Shown piece by piece: positions 1-5,422 of a DNA stretch of 5,422 nucleotides. The translations under genes and the position numbers were made by a program. The DNA is from JBARRS01 sp049644345. Lineage in GTDB: Bacteria; Actinomycetota; Thermoleophilia; Gaiellales; Gaiellaceae. The stretch is from positions 1 to 5,422 of the forward strand of contig JBARRS010000033.1 of assembly GCA_049644345.1 (NCBI GenBank), written 5' to 3'. Under the pieces are notes generated by a model. That model was given only the letters and a program-made list of their open reading frames with translations. It was not told where the DNA came from and did not search any database. How positions within the stretch are numbered: the stretch's first letter is position 1; each line of letters begins with the position of its first letter.

Positions 1-2
1 GG

Positions 3-1208
3 ACACTCGACCGCGCGAACGCGATCTGGACGCTGACGTCGACGGGATCGATGCGAAACCCGAACCCGAACGGCGGCAACGTGACAAAGACGCTGACGGC
101 CAAGGTGACAGTCGTCCCGACGGTCACGCAGCCGCTGAACACCCCGGCTTGGAACTACATCTACTCGACCCACACAGGCAGCGCCTGCGACCAGACGCTC
201 AACAACAACGTGGGCGGCTCCTCCCGGATGTACATCATGGGGAACCTCTGCATCGGCAACAACGCCGGCGTCACCTCGAGTTCGCTCATGGTGCAAGGCA
301 ATCTTGACCTCTCGAACAACACGAGCGTCGGCGTCTCGACCAACATGGGCACGCGTGTCGAGACGTACGTCGGCGGCAACTGCCGCTACGGAAGCAACAA
401 CCCGCCGTGGGTCGTCTGCACCGGTAACCAGGACTCGCGGCACATCTACAGCAAGCTCTCGGACGGCGCCACGGTCGGCGTCAACCACACGGTGCCCGTG
501 ATCGCGGCCCCGGCTGCCGACTTCAACACCTGGTACCAGAACGCGATTCCCGGGCCGGCGCAGAGCTGCACGTACACGAGCGGCACCGTTCCAGTGTTCG
601 ACAACAACTATCCGACGAACGACCTCGCCACAGGCGGGAGCGTCCCGACCATCTTCGACCTGACGCCGTCCAGCTCGTACGAGTGCCGCGTCGGCCCGTC
701 GGGCAGTCCGAGCGGTCTGCTGAAATGGGATGCGAGCACGAAGACCCTCACGGTCTCCGGCACGATCTACATCGACGGCAGCGCCAAGATCGGCAACGGC
801 GCGCTGAACCAGTACAACGGCCAGGCGACGCTCTACCTCGCCGGCACCTTCTACCTCAGCGGCAAGCTGTGCGGCGGGGTCTCCGGCTCGAACTGCGACT
901 TCCCATCGTGGAACCCGAACACGGAGATGTTCACGATCGTGGCCCACGGAACCGGCGGACAGGTAAACCCGGGCGACAGCATCCAGGTCGCCAACAACGG
1001 GTCCTTCCAAGGCGGCCTGTTCGGGACCGGCAACGTCGACTACGGCAACAACGCCTACTCCGACGGCCCGATCGTCGGCAGCCAGATCATCATCAGCAAC
1101 AACGTGACGACAAATGCGTTCGCGACGATCACGACCGTGCCGGTCGGGCAGCCGGGGAACCCCGAGGTCTACGCACAGCCGAACCCGCCGCAGAACTTCA
1201 GCGGTTAG
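3..1208 (+). CDS. Secreted pilus-associated protein, PilX-like C-terminal region (5' partial)
   Basis: The reading frame is open from the left edge, so the N-terminus (expected to hold the prepilin or signal sequence) lies outside; 401 residues are visible. The ATG at 51 is internal, because the frame reads ITWTL-like strand sequence before it (AIWTLTSTGS). The protein is rich in Asn, Gly, Thr and Ser with alternating hydrophobic residues. NN pairs recur (LNNN, GNNAG, SNNTS, DNNYP, ANNGS, GNNAYS, SNNVT), as in stacked beta-solenoids. It has eight cysteines, an even number that would suit disulfides outside the cell. A 13-base direct repeat (254-266 and 1043-1055) encodes GNNA twice. I see no enzyme motif. 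It lies 23 bases before the prepilin peptidase gene, so it may be an exported minor-pilin or tip-type subunit of the PilX kind. That assignment is inference from style and neighbours; an unrelated surface adhesin is possible. Confidence 0.6.
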   Translation, partial: TLDRANAIWTLTSTGSMRNPNPNGGNVTKTLTAKVTVVPTVTQPLNTPAWNYIYSTHTGSACDQTLNNNVGGSSRMYIMGNLCIGNNAGVTSSSLMVQGNLDLSNNTSVGVSTNMGTRVETYVGGNCRYGSNNPPWVVCTGNQDSRHIYSKLSDGATVGVNHTVPVIAAPAADFNTWYQNAIPGPAQSCTYTSGTVPVFDNNYPTNDLATGGSVPTIFDLTPSSSYECRVGPSGSPSGLLKWDASTKTLTVSGTIYIDGSAKIGNGALNQYNGQATLYLAGTFYLSGKLCGGVSGSNCDFPSWNPNTEMFTIVAHGTGGQVNPGDSIQVANNGSFQGGLFGTGNVDYGNNAYSDGPIVGSQIIISNNVTTNAFATITTVPVGQPGNPEVYAQPNPPQNFSG

Positions 1209-1231
1209 GCCTTTCGGCCGATAGAAGGGCC

Positions 1232-1984
1232 GTGAACGCCGCGTTCGCAGCCTTCGCGCTCGCCCCGGGCGTCGCGGTCGGGAGCTTCCTCAACGTCGTC
1301 GCCGCACGCGTGCCGGCGCGCAGGTCGGTGGTCGGCGGCCGCTCGGCGTGCATGAGCTGCGGCCGGGAGATCTCGTGGCGGGACAACGTGCCGCTCCTCT
1401 CGTACCTGCTGCTGCGGGGGCGCTGCCGGTCCTGCCGGTCGCCGATCGGGCTCCGGTATCCGCTCGTCGAGCTCGCCACGGCGTTGCTGATCGGCGGCTG
1501 CGTGCTGCGGTTCGGGATCTCGGGTCGCGCGCTCGTCGGCGCCTTCTTCTGCGCCGTCCTCGTGGCCGTCTCCGCGATCGATCTCACGCACAGGATCGTC
1601 CCGAACAAGATCGTCCTGCCCGCGACGGCGGTCGTGCTCGTGGCGCAGACCGCGCTCAAGCCGAGCCCGGAGTGGGCGGTCGCGGCGATCGGGGCCTCGG
1701 GGTTCCTCTTCCTCGCGGCGCTTGCCTACCCCGCCGGAATGGGGATGGGCGACGTGAAGCTCGCGCTCCTCATGGGCGCTGTGCTCGGCAAGACCGTTGC
1801 TGTCGCACTGATGGCGGGAATGGTCTTCGCGCTCGTCCCGAGCCTCCTCCTGCTCGCCCGTCACGGCGGCGCGGCTCGGAAGATGGGCATCCCGTTCGCG
1901 CCTTTTCTCGCGCTAGGCTCGGTGCTGGCCCTGTTCGAGGGCGGTGCGATCCTGCACGGCTATCTGACGCTCTTTAGGGCATAG
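1232..1984 (+). CDS. pilD: Prepilin peptidase / N-methyltransferase (type IV prepilin leader peptidase)
   Basis: This is a polytopic membrane aspartic protease (peptidase family A24) that removes the leader of type IV prepilins on the cytoplasmic side; full-length members usually also methylate the new N-terminus. It has 250 residues. The N-terminal domain has GSFLNVV (17-23) and two zinc-type pairs, C40-MS-C43 and C65-RS-C68, separated by the family-typical IS-W-R-D-N-VPLLSY segment. The catalytic aspartates are D117 (AIDLTHRIVPN) and D174 (GMGMGDVK, the GxGD motif). About seven hydrophobic segments follow, the last near 222-245. The GTG at 1232 was chosen because the hydrophobic start and GSFLN motif follow at the usual distance. 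A purine-rich AGAAGGG (1223-1229) precedes it at an unusually short 2-base spacing. The frame stays open upstream to 683, but there it reads Arg-rich antisense-like sequence inside the previous gene. Operon with the flanking genes is likely. Confidence 0.95.
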   Translation: MNAAFAAFALAPGVAVGSFLNVVAARVPARRSVVGGRSACMSCGREISWRDNVPLLSYLLLRGRCRSCRSPIGLRYPLVELATALLIGGCVLRFGISGRALVGAFFCAVLVAVSAIDLTHRIVPNKIVLPATAVVLVAQTALKPSPEWAVAAIGASGFLFLAALAYPAGMGMGDVKLALLMGAVLGKTVAVALMAGMVFALVPSLLLLARHGGAARKMGIPFAPFLALGSVLALFEGGAILHGYLTLFRA

Positions 1985-1998
1985 CGCCCTTCAGGGCG
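1976..1998 (+). promoter_or_regulatory. Competing short hairpins between pilD and pilB
   Basis: AGGGC (1976-1980, the end of pilD) can pair with GCCCT (1986-1990). CGCCC (1985-1989) can instead pair with GGGCG (1994-1998) around a TTCA loop, extendable to six pairs. The two stems share 1986-1989 and exclude each other. There is no T-run after either, so this is not a standard terminator. It could be an RNA-processing or stability element, or chance in GC-rich DNA. Confidence 0.25.
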
Positions 1999-2024
1999 TC
2001 GCGTCCGGTGCCGATACCTCATTC

Positions 2025-2030
2025 GAGGGA
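2025..2030 (+). promoter_or_regulatory. Ribosome binding site of pilB
   Basis: GAGGGA lies 6 bases before the ATG at 2037, a good Shine-Dalgarno match that fixes the start of the ATPase. It sits between two copies of GATACCT (2013-2019 and 2029-2035). Confidence 0.7.
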
Positions 2031-2036
2031 TACCTG

Positions 2037-3830
2037 ATGGACACAGAACGTCCGCCGAATCTCCGAACCGCCGGGCAGCAGGGCGGCGAGACCGGCGCGG
2101 CCGAGGGCGGCCTCCCCGAGGCGCCGTTCGAGGTCAACGCGCTCGCCGAGCTCGTCGCCGACCTGATCGCGGCGACCGGCCTCGTCACCCCTGACAAGCT
2201 CGCGGTTGCACGCGGCCGCGCCGGCCAGGCCGGCTCGCTCGCCCAGGCGATCGTCGAGGAAGGCCTCGCGTCGAGCGAAGGTGTCGCGCGGATGCTCGCG
2301 GCGCGCTACCAGCTCCCGCTCGTCGACCTCGCTCTGGCGGGAGTGGACGAGGAGGCTGCAAAGCTCGTCCCGCTCCACGTGCTCGAGCGTGTGATCGCGA
2401 TTCCCTACGCGCTGGAGGACGACGTTCTGCGAGTCGCGATCGCCGATCCGAGCAACGTCCACGCAACCGACGAGATCAGGCTCGCGACGAAACACCAGGT
2501 CGAGATCGCCGTCGGCTCCCGCGAGGACATTCTCGCCGAAGTCCGCCGCCGGACGCGCGCTTCCGAGGCGTTTGGCGCGCGAGCGGTGATCGAGGCCGAG
2601 GCGGAGATCGCAGAGGAGGAAGAGGCCGACGACCTCGAGGCCGACGACGGAATCTCGGATGCCCCGCTCGTTCGGCTCGTCAACTCGATCATCTTCCAGG
2701 CCGCCGAAGACGGCGCCAGCGACGTCCACTTCGAGCCGCAGGAGGACTCGCTCTGCGTCCGCCTGCGGATCGACGGCGTCCTCCAGGAGGTGCAGCGGAT
2801 CCCGAAGCGGATGATGGCCGGCGTGATCACGCGCCTGAAGGTGCTGGCGAAGCTCGACATCGCCGAGCGGCGGAAGCCTCAGGACGGCCGTATCTCCCTG
2901 AACGCGGCCGCCGCCGGCCGGATGCTCGACATCCGTGTCGCGACGCTGCCGACGGTCGAGGGCGAGTCGGTCGTGATGCGACTGCTCGACAAGTCGAAGA
3001 AGGCACCGACACTCGAGGAGCTCGGGCTTGCGGACGGGATGCGCGCGACCTTGGAGCAGCTCATCGCCCGCCCGACGGGAGCGCTGCTCGTGACCGGCCC
3101 GACCGGCTCCGGTAAGTCGACGACCCTGTACGCCGCGCTTTCGGAGATCAACAACCCCGAGATCAACATCATCACCGTCGAGGACCCGGTCGAATACCGG
3201 CTCTCAGGCGTCAACCAGGTGCAGATGAACCCGCGGGCCGGGCTGACGTTTGCGGTGGCGCTCCGGTCGATCCTCCGCTCCGACCCGGATGTCGTGATGG
3301 TCGGGGAGATCCGGGATGCCGAGACCGCGAAAATCTCGATCGAGGCCGCCCTCACCGGTCACTTCGTCCTTTCGACACTGCACACCAACGACGCCCCCGG
3401 CGCGCTGACTCGCTTGAACGAGATGGGCGTCGAGCCGTTCCTGACCGGCTCAGCCGTCACGGGGGTGCTCGCGCAGCGGCTCGCGCGCAAGCTCTGCGCG
3501 CACTGCTGCGAGATGTACACGCCCTCGACGGAGGACATGCTCAAGGCCCGCATCTCTCCCGACGTGGCGGCGAAGGCCGACGGGATGGCCTTCTACCGCA
3601 AGAAGGGCTGCCCCCGCTGCGGTCAGACCGGCTACAAGGGCCGGATCGGCATCTTTCAGCTGCTCTCGATGAGCGAGCAGCTCGAGGGGCTCGCCGCCGC
3701 CAAGGCAAGCCGCGAGGAGCTCGAGCGGGCTGCGATCGAGGAGGGCATGCGGACACTCTGGGACGACGGCATCGCCAAGGTCGCGTCCGGCCTCACCTCG
3801 ATCGAAGAGCTCGCTCGCGTCACTATTTAG
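2037..3830 (+). CDS. pilB: Type IV pilus extension ATPase, PilB/GspE family
   Basis: This is the hexameric cytoplasmic secretion ATPase that powers pilin polymerisation. It has 597 residues, slightly above the usual PilB length, because of a Gly/Ala/Pro-rich N-terminal tail (1-33) and an acidic linker. A T2SSE_N/MshEN-like domain spans about 35-172 with two helix-turn repeats (36-60 and 67-91). The linker 186-204 has 12 acidic residues of 19. The N2 domain starts at D208 (DAPLVRLVNSI) and holds SDVHFEP (228-234), LRIDG (243-247) and ERRKPQDGRI (277-286). The motor domain has Walker A GPTGSGKST (354-362, K360), Asp box EDPVEY (382-387), Walker B with E424 (DPDVVMVGEIRD, 416-427) and His box TGHFVLSTLHTND (440-452). 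Zinc cysteines are C487/C490 and C525/C528, the latter two being typical of extension ATPases and absent from PilT. GspE of type II secretion is the alternative; the pilin and PilX-like neighbours favour PilB. Confidence 0.94.
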   Translation: MDTERPPNLRTAGQQGGETGAAEGGLPEAPFEVNALAELVADLIAATGLVTPDKLAVARGRAGQAGSLAQAIVEEGLASSEGVARMLAARYQLPLVDLALAGVDEEAAKLVPLHVLERVIAIPYALEDDVLRVAIADPSNVHATDEIRLATKHQVEIAVGSREDILAEVRRRTRASEAFGARAVIEAEAEIAEEEEADDLEADDGISDAPLVRLVNSIIFQAAEDGASDVHFEPQEDSLCVRLRIDGVLQEVQRIPKRMMAGVITRLKVLAKLDIAERRKPQDGRISLNAAAAGRMLDIRVATLPTVEGESVVMRLLDKSKKAPTLEELGLADGMRATLEQLIARPTGALLVTGPTGSGKSTTLYAALSEINNPEINIITVEDPVEYRLSGVNQVQMNPRAGLTFAVALRSILRSDPDVVMVGEIRDAETAKISIEAALTGHFVLSTLHTNDAPGALTRLNEMGVEPFLTGSAVTGVLAQRLARKLCAHCCEMYTPSTEDMLKARISPDVAAKADGMAFYRKKGCPRCGQTGYKGRIGIFQLLSMSEQLEGLAAAKASREELERAAIEEGMRTLWDDGIAKVASGLTSIEELARVTI

Positions 3831-3839
3831 CGAGCTTGC

Positions 3840-3853
3840 GCTGCGGCCGCAGC
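3840..3853. terminator. Palindrome between convergent genes, possible bidirectional terminator
   Basis: GCTGCGGCCGCAGC is a perfect 14-base inverted repeat. It fills most of the 23-base gap between the pilB stop (3828-3830) and the stop of the minus-strand gene (3854-3856), which it abuts. It could fold as a short GC-rich hairpin from either strand. No T-run follows on either side, so intrinsic termination would be weak; it may only limit read-through or protect 3' ends. Confidence 0.3.
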
Positions 3854-4135
3854 CTATTCCGCCTGGATATCACAGCCGAGGTACATCAGCGCCTCGACTG
3901 CCTCCGTCACGAACGCCGTCGCCTGCTGGGCGTCCGCGAACGTGTACGGGCCCGGATGCTCGGGCTCGGCGCTGGAGCCTGGGGGAAAAACCTCGGCCTC
4001 GACCACGCACGAGTCGCCGTAGTCGAGCGCCCGGAGCACTGCGACCGAGCGGCCGTCCTTGCGGGCGTGCCGGAGGAACAGCTCGCGACCCGGGTTCTCC
4101 GCGAGCTGGGCGGGGGCCTTGCCCTTGTCGCTCAA
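3854..4135 (-). CDS. Conserved-looking 93-residue protein of unknown function
   Basis: I do not recognise this family. The product is soluble, without a signal peptide or membrane segment. It begins with a polar tail (about 1-15), then two or three predicted beta-strands (RELFLRHARKDG, SVAVLRALDY, SCVVEAEVF, 17-50). A PPGSS...PEHPGPYTF loop (51-66) and a C-terminal helix (ADAQQATAFVTEAVEALMYLG) follow. C43 and C88 are its only cysteines. The start chosen is TTG at 4135-4133, which overlaps the upstream gene's TGA in a TTGA junction of four shared bases. No Shine-Dalgarno sequence precedes it, which fits translational coupling. The frame is open further upstream, but that part reads Arg/Gly/Pro-rich shadow sequence of the neighbouring gene, while the part after TTG looks like a folded protein. 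The coupling suggests that it is made together with the upstream membrane protein. Confidence 0.7.
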   Translation of the reverse strand: MSDKGKAPAQLAENPGRELFLRHARKDGRSVAVLRALDYGDSCVVEAEVFPPGSSAEPEHPGPYTFADAQQATAFVTEAVEALMYLGCDIQAE

Positions 4136-5136
4136 GAGGAGCCGCAGCGCGTTGCGCCGAGCAGATAGGCGATGTGATCGCCCTTTCCACCCGAGACCTT
4201 GGCCTGCGCGACCAGCTGCTGCGCCTTCGCCTTGTCGCCCTGCTGAACGGCGGTGAGCGCCTGCCGCGTCTTCGCCAGGGCTGCGTCGTAGTCGGCCAGC
4301 ATCAGCCTCACCTGCGCCTTGTACGAGGCAGGGGCGGGGAGTCCCCGCAGCTGAGTGACAGCACTCTGGAGCACGGTGAGCAACTGGTTCACCAGGGTCG
4401 CCGCGTTCGTCGGGCTCGCCAGGAACTGACGCGCGACGGTCTGAAGCTGCTGAGACATCCGGGTGCAGGCTGCGTTGGCAGCGTCCATCCAAGCCGTCTG
4501 CGCATTCGCAAGCCCCCCCGTGACGAGCGGCGCGGCGTTCTCCGCCGCCTGCGCGACGGTGGGCGCGTCGTTGTAGCCGTTCAGACGCACGAAGAGCGCT
4601 TTCGGACGCTGGAAGACGAGTACAGCAGGCGAGTCGAGCACGCGATCAGCCGGCTGGGCCGACGCCAGCAGTGAGGTCAGGGAACGCGTGTTGCTCTCTT
4701 TGGTCACGTCGAGGGCGACGAAACCGACCCCTGCGATCTCGGCGCCGGCCCGCGCCTCGCGCGCGGAGATCACGTCGACGCTCGAGTTGGGCGCGTATAG
4801 GGCGAGGACGACGACCGGATGCGACGCGAGTGCCCGCGCGAGCGGGGCAGGCAGGCCGTCGACGACCGCCGGCTTCGGCTTTGGGTGAGGCTTCAGCGCA
4901 GGCGTCGGCGTCGGCTTCACCGCGTGCTTCGCCTTCGGTGAGACGTGTGTCGTCACCGTCCGAACGTGGTGCTTGACCGGGTGGAGCGGCTTGATCACTT
5001 TCGGCGTCGCCGTGCTCGCCTGCTGTCGGGCGAGCAACAGCATCCCGCCGCCGCCGGCAAGCGCAGCGGCGAGCGCCAGCATCGCGACCACGCGCAGCTG
5101 AGGGCTCACAGTCACAAGTGCTCTATCGGCAGCCAC
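4132..5136 (-). CDS. Membrane-anchored protein with redox-inactive thioredoxin-like domain and helical C-terminal domain
   Basis: The 334-residue product has one N-terminal membrane anchor (about 14-36), so most of it should lie outside the membrane. A Pro/Lys/His-rich linker (about 41-92, with KPHPKPKP) follows; it is basic and probably extended. Residues about 94-200 look like a thioredoxin-type fold: strand VVVLALYA (108-115), strand GVGFVALDV (136-144), then SPAVLVF (169-175), where P170 matches the cis-proline. Where CxxC would sit it reads PNSSVD, so redox activity is unlikely. Residues about 209-334 are helical with C224 and C331 near the two ends, like four-helix extracytoplasmic domains common in Actinobacteria; a disulfide is plausible. 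The GTG start at 5136 has AAAGGGA (5149-5143) 6 bases upstream and no earlier in-frame start. It lies behind the pilin terminator, and its TGA overlaps the next gene. Role is unknown; a pilus accessory function is inferred from position only. Confidence 0.8.
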   Translation of the reverse strand: MAADRALVTVSPQLRVVAMLALAAALAGGGGMLLLARQQASTATPKVIKPLHPVKHHVRTVTTHVSPKAKHAVKPTPTPALKPHPKPKPAVVDGLPAPLARALASHPVVVLALYAPNSSVDVISAREARAGAEIAGVGFVALDVTKESNTRSLTSLLASAQPADRVLDSPAVLVFQRPKALFVRLNGYNDAPTVAQAAENAAPLVTGGLANAQTAWMDAANAACTRMSQQLQTVARQFLASPTNAATLVNQLLTVLQSAVTQLRGLPAPASYKAQVRLMLADYDAALAKTRQALTAVQQGDKAKAQQLVAQAKVSGGKGDHIAYLLGATRCGSS

Positions 5137-5142
5137 GCAGCG

Positions 5143-5149
5143 TCCCTTT
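5143..5149 (-). promoter_or_regulatory. Ribosome binding site of the membrane-anchored protein gene
   Basis: On the minus strand AAAGGGA ends 6 bases before the GTG at 5136 and supports that start over GTG codons 8 and 10. It begins only about 15 bases after the terminator stem, so the leader of any transcript that reads through is very short. Confidence 0.6.
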
Positions 5150-5151
5150 AC

Positions 5152-5188
5152 GTGAACAAAGAGAGAGGGCGCGGTCTCCCGCGCCCTC
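5152..5188 (-). terminator. Intrinsic terminator behind the pilin gene
   Basis: On the minus strand a perfect 10-pair stem (GAGGGCGCGG 5188-5179 with CCGCGCCCTC 5174-5165) closes a GAGA loop of the stable GNRA class. The T-rich run TCTCTTTGTT follows directly (5164-5155). It begins 24 bases after the pilin stop codon. The plus strand has no T-run after the stem, so it acts in one direction. It should set the 3' end of the pilin mRNA and may let some transcription through to the next two genes. Confidence 0.85.
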
Positions 5189-5212
5189 GCGAAACGAGAC
5201 GAAGTCGGGTGG

Positions 5213-5422
5213 CTAGCAGCCGCCCGGGAGGATGTCGCCCGACGGGCCCGTCTTGTGGTAGAGGACGCCGACCGGCTTCGTGTTCTCGATGCAGTAGAGC
5301 GTCCCGTTCGCCACGTGGACCGAGATGTTCTTGATCCCCGCGTCGTAGGACAGCTGGAGCTTCGTCAGGTGAGCGCCAATGTAGTTCGTCTTGGCATTGT
5401 CGGCCGCAAAGGCCTCCATGCC
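5213..5422 (-). CDS. Type IV pilin, C-terminal fragment (5' end outside window)
   Basis: Only the last 69 residues are visible; the frame is open through the right edge (a Gly codon precedes the ATG at 5419), so that ATG is probably internal. The N-terminal leader and hydrophobic helix that define pilins are missing from view. What remains fits the globular end of a small major pilin. It has a helix end with ADNAKTNYIG, the YDAGIKNISVHVANG strand region, then TLYCIENT and a terminal PGGC. The two cysteines, 25 positions apart, would form the C-terminal disulfide loop. The segment between them (YHKTGPSGDIL) resembles pilins I associate with actinobacterial T4P loci. A strong terminator follows the stop codon. 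It is the probable substrate of the prepilin peptidase and PilB in this window. A minor pilin or pseudopilin is the alternative. Confidence 0.75.
   Translation of the reverse strand, partial: GMEAFAADNAKTNYIGAHLTKLQLSYDAGIKNISVHVANGTLYCIENTKPVGVLYHKTGPSGDILPGGC

Noticed and set aside
683..1231. Extension of the prepilin peptidase frame 183 codons upstream
   Set aside because: The extra part is Arg/Gln-rich shadow sequence wholly inside the upstream gene; family-typical sequence begins right after the GTG at 1232.
1205..1864. Long minus-strand open frames opposite pilD
   Set aside because: They read Arg/Asp/Glu-rich, low-complexity antisense sequence, while the plus strand encodes all prepilin peptidase motifs.
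2019..2729. 236-codon minus-strand frame opposite the pilB N-terminus
   Set aside because: It is the antisense of a frame with clear T2SSE_N/GspE motifs; no independent domain or ribosome site is visible.
4132..4135. Frameshift joining the membrane protein and the small downstream protein into one gene
   Set aside because: The upstream product ends naturally just after its second cysteine (RCGSS), as helical extracytoplasmic domains of this kind do, and the overlap is a normal coupled stop/start.
4136..4492. Upstream extension of the 93-residue gene to an ATG at 4492
   Set aside because: Its sequence is Arg/Gly/Pro-rich shadow of the membrane-anchored protein's helical domain; the TTG at the TTGA overlap explains the protein-like part.
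4174..4976. Plus-strand open frames opposite the membrane protein gene
   Set aside because: Arg/Ser/Pro-rich translations with no domain signal; the minus strand has the anchor, linker and folded domains.
4859..5012. Repeat-like stretch opposite the Pro/Lys/His linker
   Set aside because: It is explained by low-complexity coding (KP, HP and TP runs) and shows no regular DNA repeat unit.

Overview
The window is high-GC bacterial DNA carrying part of a type IV pilus (T4P) locus. Short intergenic gaps, GTG and TTG starts, a prepilin peptidase next to a PilB-type ATPase, a small pilin with a C-terminal cysteine loop, and a helical extracytoplasmic domain with terminal cysteines together suggest a high-GC Gram-positive-type lineage. 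I favour Actinobacteriota of the Thermoleophilia (Gaiellales/Solirubrobacterales) type. This is inference from protein style; no marker gene is present.

Plus strand, 1-3830: three genes lie head to tail. The first is the C-terminal 401 residues of a secreted, asparagine- and cysteine-containing protein that resembles the exported part of PilX-like pilus-associated proteins (<3-1208). The second is a complete prepilin peptidase (PilD type, 1232-1984) with both CxxC pairs and both catalytic aspartates. The third is a complete pilus-extension ATPase (PilB/GspE family, 2037-3830) with every core motif. Gaps of 23 and 52 bases suggest one transcription unit. The 52-base gap can form competing hairpins.

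Minus strand, 5422-3854: reading leftward, the window holds the C-terminal end of a type IV pilin (5422-5213), then a strong intrinsic terminator (5188-5152). Next comes a membrane-anchored protein that joins a thioredoxin-like domain without its cysteines to a helical domain (5136-4132). A 93-residue protein of unknown function (4135-3854) overlaps it by four bases and starts at TTG. The two transcription units converge across only 23 bases, which contain a 14-base perfect palindrome.

Together, the pilin is the likely substrate that PilD cleaves and PilB polymerises. The first gene may encode a minor or tip-associated component. The two minus-strand genes behind the pilin terminator are the least understood part and are candidates for lineage-specific pilus accessory factors. 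No tRNA, rRNA, CRISPR array, insertion sequence or phage feature is visible. No stretch over 300 bases lacks a gene.
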